Assembly (NCBI GenBank): GCA_027493955.1
Contig: JAOSJT010000001.1
Coordinates: forward strand, 3,769,131 to 3,833,130
Reading direction: 5' to 3'
Source: Bacteroidia bacterium
Lineage (GTDB): Bacteria; Bacteroidota; Ignavibacteria; SZUA-365
DNA length: 64,000 nt
Shown here: positions 58,976-64,000 of the stretch, piece after piece
How the letters are laid out: each line of letters opens with the position of its first letter
How positions within the stretch are numbered: the first letter of the stretch is position 1
Notes under the pieces: model-generated
Told to the model about the DNA's origin: nothing
Databases searched by the model: none
The model's input: only the letters and a program-made list of their open reading frames with translations
Position numbers and translations under genes: made by a program

Positions 58976-60841
58976 ATGTTGTCCCTTAACTATACCCACC
59001 GACTATTGATTTCAGCAGCTGTACCGTTGCTGATACTAACAATGATGACGCTCGCAGCGCCTGTACATGCGGGCACTTTCTCCGTCACCAGTACCGAAGA
59101 CGCCGGGACCCACACCCTGCGCTGGGCGATTAATCAGGCAAACGCCACGCCCGGACCGGATATTATTACGTTCAGAATACCGGGAGCAGGTCCACATACC
59201 ATTCAGCTACGCAGTGGGCTACCCGCTCTGACTGACGATGCCGGCCTCATTATAGATGGATTTTCCCAGGATGGAGCCGGAACAGGATCATTGCCGCCAT
59301 CCAGTCTGACCGTGAAGATCTGTCTGGACGGTTCTTTGGCAGGCGATGTTCCTGGTCTTGTCATCAAATCCTCGAACAATGTCATACAGGGCTTGTCCTT
59401 CACTCGCTTTGCCCTCGAAGGGCTCCGTATTCAGGCCACGCCGTTCGGAACGGATGATAATATGATTCGCTACTGCATTATTGGCAGCTCCGAGGGTCAA
59501 ATCCCGGCATCGAACGGGCTGCGCGCAAGCGACGTCCTTCCGGCGGGTATCAGTTTCTATTCCCCCGCAGAGCAGGGCGGTGACATTCGTGGGAACGCCA
59601 TCATTTCATGCATCATCAGCGGAAACACCGGAGATGGAGTGCTTTTCGTCGGCCTCGGCGGGTCCATCGCCAATAATCAGCTTCGCGGCAATTTCATCGG
59701 TGTGAGCAAATCCGGCGGCGCTGCCCTCGCGAATACCGGCAATGGTGTCGCGTTTCTTGGAAACTGCGTCTCGAACGAAATCAGTGGCAACGTGATCAGC
59801 GGAAATCAATTGAATGGAGTGCGTATCGCAGGTACTGCAGAGAGCAATTTCTATGGGCAGAAGAATGTTATCACTCAGAACCGCATCGGTGTGGGTATGG
59901 AATTGAACCCTGTCGGGAACGGACGTGATGGCATCAATTTGGGCAGCGACGTGAAAACCGGATTTGCGGGTTTCACCAGGAACAACAGCATCACCGGTAA
60001 CACCATTTCCGGAAATCACCGGAACGGCATCAGCGTGTGGGAACACCCATCCACTGAAGAAAATGCCGATGGAAACCGCATCAGCAATAATTCCATTTAC
60101 GCGAACCGGAATATCGCTATCGATCTGGGCGATGACGGTCTTTCGCCGAGTGATCCCGACCATTCTCTTGCCGGAGCGAATCAATCGTTGAGCACTCCCG
60201 TCGTCACCAGTGCCGAGTTCACTGGTGGAGTCGCCATCGTGAAAGGCAGTGTCGCGAAGAAAGCCGGAACCCACAAGCTCTGCCTGGAAATGTACCGGTT
60301 CCGCAGCAACGATTCGCGACAGGTCGAGGGTTCAATGTTTCTTGGTTCAATACCTGTAAACAGCGACGGAAATTGGGTGTTCTCCACATCCGGAGTCGTT
60401 GCTGAAGGTGACAGCATTTTTGCGACGTTGATTGATGGCGAAGGCAACACTTCGGAATTCTCATCGCCTCAAATGCTGAGTGCCTCCCGATTCGCCGAGG
60501 CGTCCTTTACCACTTCGCGACCGGTATCCGACAGAGCGGCAGTCGTTGCGATTCAGAGCATCGAACCGAATCCGGTTATGGAATTCACGGAAGTCAATCT
60601 TATTGCAGAGCACAACACCTGGGCCGTTGTCCAGGTGTATACACCGCAGGGTGAACTTGTCGAGACCGTTTACGACAGATGGCTCACGAAGGGTGAGCAC
60701 AAAATCCGGTGGAATGCGAAGAACTGGAAAGGCGTTCGTGTGAACCCGGGCTGGTATGTCTGTGTCGTCGATGCGGATGCAAGCAGAAGTGAACGCAGAT
60801 TCGAAGTGGGCGACGTCAGTCTCGGTGCCATTGGCCGCTGA
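58976..60841 (+). CDS. Right-handed beta-helix surface protein
   Basis: The protein has 621 aa from the ATG at 58976, eight bases after AGGAG; ATGs at 58970 and 58955 are also in frame. It has a signal peptide (LLISAAVPLLILTMMTLAAP) and then TFSVTSTEDAGTHTLRWAIN, the start common to secreted beta-helix (CSLREA-type) proteins. Residues 70-440 hold regular coils with NNSITGNTISGNHRNGIS and NRISNNSIYANRNIAIDL, typical of a parallel beta-helix. The C-terminus (IEPNPVMEFTEVNLIAEH, VRVNPGWYVCVVDADA) is a T9SS-type sorting domain of diverged form. The likely role is surface binding or polysaccharide interaction; no catalytic residues were placed. Confidence 0.8.
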   Translation: MLSLNYTHRLLISAAVPLLILTMMTLAAPVHAGTFSVTSTEDAGTHTLRWAINQANATPGPDIITFRIPGAGPHTIQLRSGLPALTDDAGLIIDGFSQDGAGTGSLPPSSLTVKICLDGSLAGDVPGLVIKSSNNVIQGLSFTRFALEGLRIQATPFGTDDNMIRYCIIGSSEGQIPASNGLRASDVLPAGISFYSPAEQGGDIRGNAIISCIISGNTGDGVLFVGLGGSIANNQLRGNFIGVSKSGGAALANTGNGVAFLGNCVSNEISGNVISGNQLNGVRIAGTAESNFYGQKNVITQNRIGVGMELNPVGNGRDGINLGSDVKTGFAGFTRNNSITGNTISGNHRNGISVWEHPSTEENADGNRISNNSIYANRNIAIDLGDDGLSPSDPDHSLAGANQSLSTPVVTSAEFTGGVAIVKGSVAKKAGTHKLCLEMYRFRSNDSRQVEGSMFLGSIPVNSDGNWVFSTSGVVAEGDSIFATLIDGEGNTSEFSSPQMLSASRFAEASFTTSRPVSDRAAVVAIQSIEPNPVMEFTEVNLIAEHNTWAVVQVYTPQGELVETVYDRWLTKGEHKIRWNAKNWKGVRVNPGWYVCVVDADASRSERRFEVGDVSLGAIGR

Positions 60842-60901
60842 TTTCGGCTAACCGCCATCGTCCGCTTCGACGTTTCGACCTCCGGATAGCCTTTTACGCA
60901 A

Positions 60902-60939
60902 CAACAACGCATGTCCTCCGGACATGCGTTGTTGTTTTT
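60902..60939 (+). terminator. Terminator after the beta-helix gene
   Basis: CAACAACGCATGTCC (60902-60916) pairs perfectly with GGACATGCGTTGTTG (60920-60934) around a three-base loop, followed by TTTTTC. The rest of the 317-bp gap to 61159 shows nothing else. Confidence 0.88.
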
Positions 60940-61158
60940 CATGGTGGAATGACAGTCGAATTCTCGGAGTTTTCAATGTTTAGTGTATCCGGATATCACG
61001 ATTGGGCGGTGCTCCGTATTTCCAGTCCTGCCATTTTGGAGGAACTTTCGTCCGGTTCACGGCGCGTACCCGAAAATCAGCGCAACAGTATGAAGAACCC
61101 GCCGATCAAATGGCTGTCAGTCCATTTCTTGATACGAGTCCTCAACGAAGAGGACAGA

Positions 61159-61641
61159 TCAATAGATTTCGATTTCCCACTGCAAAACCTTATACGCCAA
61201 TGCGATATCGAGCAACGCAAACACGACTCCGATGGCTGCCGATACAAGGCCGAACATAAAAATCCAGACGGCTGCTGCCGCTGCATGGAGTCCGAGGAAA
61301 ATACCGGCTCCCAGGGAGAGAGAGGACAGCACGTAGGAAACGACTCCGATCCAGAGCAGAATTAACGCCCGACGAAGATAATTGGCCCGGGTAAGCAGTG
61401 ATGGAATTTGCCGCATAACGCTTTCAAAGCGCAGCGCATCAACATACTCGCGGTCTATGCCATCCGGATCGGCGAGGCGCCGGCGCTTCTCATCGTTAAG
61501 CAGACGGATGCGGCTCACGACGGTCGCATAGCGATTGTTGAGGCCGAGTAGAAGCAGACCACAGGCGGAAATCATCAATGCGGGTGTGAGTATGGCCTGG
61601 ATTGCCTGCTGGGCTGAAGGATTGGAGATTTCGGTGTACAT
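61159..61641 (-). CDS. DUF2721 membrane protein
   Basis: The protein has 160 aa of the DUF2721 family with three predicted membrane helices: QAILTPALMISACGLLLLGL, ALILLWIGVVSYVLSSLSL and the last long helix through AVWIFMFGLVSAAIGVVF. The family motif LGLNNRYATVVSRIRLLNDE follows the first helix. The function is unknown. It starts 3 bp after the priA stop on the same strand, so it is probably translated from the same transcript, though a direct link to replication restart is not established. Confidence 0.85.
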   Translation of the reverse strand: MYTEISNPSAQQAIQAILTPALMISACGLLLLGLNNRYATVVSRIRLLNDEKRRRLADPDGIDREYVDALRFESVMRQIPSLLTRANYLRRALILLWIGVVSYVLSSLSLGAGIFLGLHAAAAAVWIFMFGLVSAAIGVVFALLDIALAYKVLQWEIEIY

Positions 61642-61644
61642 GAT

Positions 61645-64000
61645 TCAGAGGAGGTTTTGTGGATCGATGTCTATTGTGATGATCACATTGCGTGAGGAAG
61701 CGCCGCGGAGGTATTCTTCTGCAGCGGTACGTAGAGCGTTACGTAACCGGGATCCATCCGGATCGGCGGATTTTTCGACACGGAGAAGAAGCTGAAACCG
61801 GTAGCGTTTGTTGATTTTGCTCAGCAGAGCTGCCTGGGGAGGATGCATGATGAAAAACGCAGCCATGGTTTTCAATGCGCGAAAATAGCGCTCGGACGCC
61901 TCCCGGGCGGCATCCTCCTTCTCCGATGTGAAGAGCAGCGCAACCAGACGGGTAAACGGAGGATACGAAAGCGAACGACGGCTCTGAATCTCGTTTTCGA
62001 GAAAACCTTCGTAATCATGTCTGAACACATAGGAAAAAATCGGGTGTTCCGGCTGTGCGGCTTGAATGATGACGGTACCAGGTATGGTCCCGCGCCCGGC
62101 CCGCCCTGCCACCTGCAGGAGCATTTGTACCGTGCGCTCCGAGGAGCGAAAATCGGGAAACAGCAGGGATTGTTCGGCAGAAACGATGCCTACCAGCGTC
62201 ACTCTCCCGAAGTCTAATCCCTTTGTGACCATTTGTGTACCGAGCAGGATGTCGTACTCCCCCTCACTGAACGCAGTCAGCATCAGATCGTGCGTTCCCT
62301 TTCGCCTGGTGGTATCCGAATCCATACGCAAAATTCGCGCCTCAGGTAATGCTTGACGCAGTTCATCCTCGATTCTCTGCGTCCCGCTGCCCACGCGGTC
62401 CAGGTCCGTTCCACCGCAGAGAGGACAAATGACAGGCGCTTTTTTCACGAAACCACAGTAGTGGCATCGCAGCGCATCTCCCTCGCGGTGGAATGTGAGA
62501 CTGATGCTGCAGTTCTCACACTCTTCCACGTGTCCACAGTCGGAACATTCCACATGAGGTGAAAAACCGCGGCGGTTCTGGAACACAATCGAGGCCTCTC
62601 CTTTCTCCATCCCGGCGCGCAGCGCCTCGATCAACTGCCGCGAAAGCGAACCGTTGACGAGCCGCATTCTCCGTGCTTCAGACATATCCACCGCAATCAT
62701 CTCCGGCATGCGTGCGTTGTCAACGCGATGGGCGAGACGAAGGAGACGATATTTGCCTCTGGTCGCATTGTACCAACTTTCGACGGAGGGCGTCGCAGAT
62801 CCGAGTAGTACGGGGATTTCACCGAAGCGCGCCCGCATCACCGCAGCGTCTCGACCATTGTAGCGCGGATCGACATCGGATTGCTTGAAGCTCTGATCCT
62901 GCTCCTCATCTACGATAATGATGCCGATATCGCGTAGCGGGGCAAACACCGCTGATCGAACACCAACGACGACACGATATTCTCCGCGGAGTGTCAGCCG
63001 CCAGGCGTCATAACGCTCTCCGACCGACATTCTGCTGTGCATTACGGTGGCCTTGGCACCGAAGGCCTCGCGGAATCGTGCAGCCAGCTGTGGGGTGAGG
63101 GCAATCTCGGGGAGGAGTACCAATCCGCTTTTACCACGTTCGAGAGCATGCCGTACCGCTTCAATGTACACCTGCGTTTTTCCACTGGAGGTCACGCCGT
63201 ACAGCAGTAACGGACGGAAAGCCCCTTCATCGATGGCGGTCAGGATAATCTCAAGTGCGGCACGCTGTTCTTCCGTAAGCGTAATGGCTTTGGGACGTTC
63301 TTCGAATCCGGAGGTGTATGTGCGTATGAGTTCCTCTTCGAAAATCTCCACGATTTCCTTTTCCTCCAACGCTCGGACCTGCGCGCTCGATGCGTGAGAA
63401 CGCTTGATCAGGTCCGCCATCATGATGCTGCGTTCCCCAGATTTCCACCCTAGCCATAAAATGCCAAGGATGTTCACCTGCTTCGGTGCACGCGACTCCA
63501 TGATGCTCATGAGCTCGGCGATGCGGTTCTCGTTGGTCCACTCGGGTAATAACCGTACATGTAACACGGTGCGCGCACGCGCCTTGGGGTGATCCAGTAC
63601 GGTATCGATGGAGACAATTCCTTCGATGAACAATTCCCTCAGCTGTGCGCCGAGATTCTTGACCCCAACGGAGGCACAAAGCGCACTTTCGGACAAGACT
63701 TCTCCGGTACCCAACGCACGGAGTATATCTCGTTTGATGCGCGATTTCCCCACGGCGCGGGTAAGTATGATATCGTCGTTGGTTCTTAGTGAGATATGCC
63801 TTTCACTGTCAACATCCATCCCCTGTGGCAGAGCGGCTTTCAGCGCATCCCCCAGACTGCAGCAATAATATCCGCTGATCCAGGTACACAGATCCAGCAC
63901 GTCCGGTGTGATGACTGGCTCGGTATCCAATACCTGCTGTACGGCCCTGATCGCGAAGTCCGGTGGGCTCTCATGAACCCGGATCACGAAACCCATCAGC
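61645..64000 (-). CDS. priA: Primosomal protein N' (replication restart helicase), 5' part outside window
   Basis: The visible fragment covers about 785 codons; the true start lies beyond the right edge. PriA binds stalled forks and loads the replicative helicase. Visible helicase motifs: Walker A YGVTSSGKTQVYIEA, the DEEQ box VDEEQDQSFKQSD, GSATPSVESWYN and the later QVAGRAGRG. Eight zinc-binding cysteines lie in VECSDCGHVEECENC, then RCHYCGFVKKAPVICPLCGG. The C-terminal domain ends in the usual strands. The architecture is intact in the visible part. A DUF2721 gene follows immediately downstream. Confidence 0.95.
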   Translation of the reverse strand, partial: LMGFVIRVHESPPDFAIRAVQQVLDTEPVITPDVLDLCTWISGYYCCSLGDALKAALPQGMDVDSERHISLRTNDDIILTRAVGKSRIKRDILRALGTGEVLSESALCASVGVKNLGAQLRELFIEGIVSIDTVLDHPKARARTVLHVRLLPEWTNENRIAELMSIMESRAPKQVNILGILWLGWKSGERSIMMADLIKRSHASSAQVRALEEKEIVEIFEEELIRTYTSGFEERPKAITLTEEQRAALEIILTAIDEGAFRPLLLYGVTSSGKTQVYIEAVRHALERGKSGLVLLPEIALTPQLAARFREAFGAKATVMHSRMSVGERYDAWRLTLRGEYRVVVGVRSAVFAPLRDIGIIIVDEEQDQSFKQSDVDPRYNGRDAAVMRARFGEIPVLLGSATPSVESWYNATRGKYRLLRLAHRVDNARMPEMIAVDMSEARRMRLVNGSLSRQLIEALRAGMEKGEASIVFQNRRGFSPHVECSDCGHVEECENCSISLTFHREGDALRCHYCGFVKKAPVICPLCGGTDLDRVGSGTQRIEDELRQALPEARILRMDSDTTRRKGTHDLMLTAFSEGEYDILLGTQMVTKGLDFGRVTLVGIVSAEQSLLFPDFRSSERTVQMLLQVAGRAGRGTIPGTVIIQAAQPEHPIFSYVFRHDYEGFLENEIQSRRSLSYPPFTRLVALLFTSEKEDAAREASERYFRALKTMAAFFIMHPPQAALLSKINKRYRFQLLLRVEKSADPDGSRLRNALRTAAEEYLRGASSRNVIITIDIDPQNLL

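Overview
The window (64 kb, roughly 55 percent GC, no rRNA, tRNA or CRISPR seen) looks like a chromosome segment of a Gram-negative bacterium of the Bacteroidota/Chlorobiota (FCB) group, possibly near Ignavibacteria/Kapabacteria. Reasons: at least six proteins end in a type IX secretion (T9SS) type A sorting domain; there is a PorE-like T9SS/peptidoglycan-anchoring protein; the ferredoxin has the Chlorobium-type cysteine spacing; one possible promoter fits the Bacteroidota TTG/TAnnTTTG pattern; and ribonucleotide reductase is the B12-dependent class II form. The lineage is an inference from gene content, not a phylogeny.

Layout. 1-4630 (minus) is an operon of two Tat-exported DUF362 proteins, one of them with a T9SS tail, a DUF6599-like lipoprotein and a truncated propeller protein. 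5451-7718 holds a thioredoxin/propeller-like secreted protein and a small gene broken by one in-frame stop. 8245-16115 holds a YjbQ protein, a nitrilase and two large T9SS surface proteins. 16116-18428 is a PorE-like lipoprotein with about 30 copies of a five-residue repeat. 18554-24979 (minus) is a compact carotenoid operon: a split lycopene cyclase (crtYc/crtYd), crtB, a CruG-like glycosyltransferase, a CrtI/CrtISO-like enzyme, cruF and crtD. It is preceded by a ferredoxin gene with its own terminator. 25413-43994 is mostly housekeeping: a porin-like protein, an aminotransferase, a bacterioferritin-like protein, nrdJ with a structured leader, anmK, two small barrels, two Cys-motif proteins of unknown role, a methyltransferase, a BaiN-like flavoprotein, an RRM protein and typA.

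44174-48069 (minus) is a signalling operon: an ECF sigma factor, an anti-sigma factor that appears to span both membranes (N-terminal anti-sigma part, one inner-membrane helix, disordered linker, C-terminal barrel), a lipoprotein and a VWA protein with a T9SS tail. The DNA just upstream of the sigma gene carries a 33-bp element, 30/33 identical to one 10 kb away in front of a second VWA/T9SS protein (56258-58354). Both read GGAATT-N16-GTCATC on the coding strand, the form expected of an autoregulated ECF promoter. I consider this envelope-sensing sigma regulon the best candidate for an undescribed system in the window.

48257-64000 holds a GH20-like surface hydrolase with a carbohydrate-binding-like insertion, a flavin oxidase and alpha/beta hydrolase pair, a DsrE protein next to an exported superoxide dismutase, a beta-helix surface protein, a DUF2721 membrane protein and the 3' part of priA. 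Many intergenic hairpins are convincing terminators and define transcription units.
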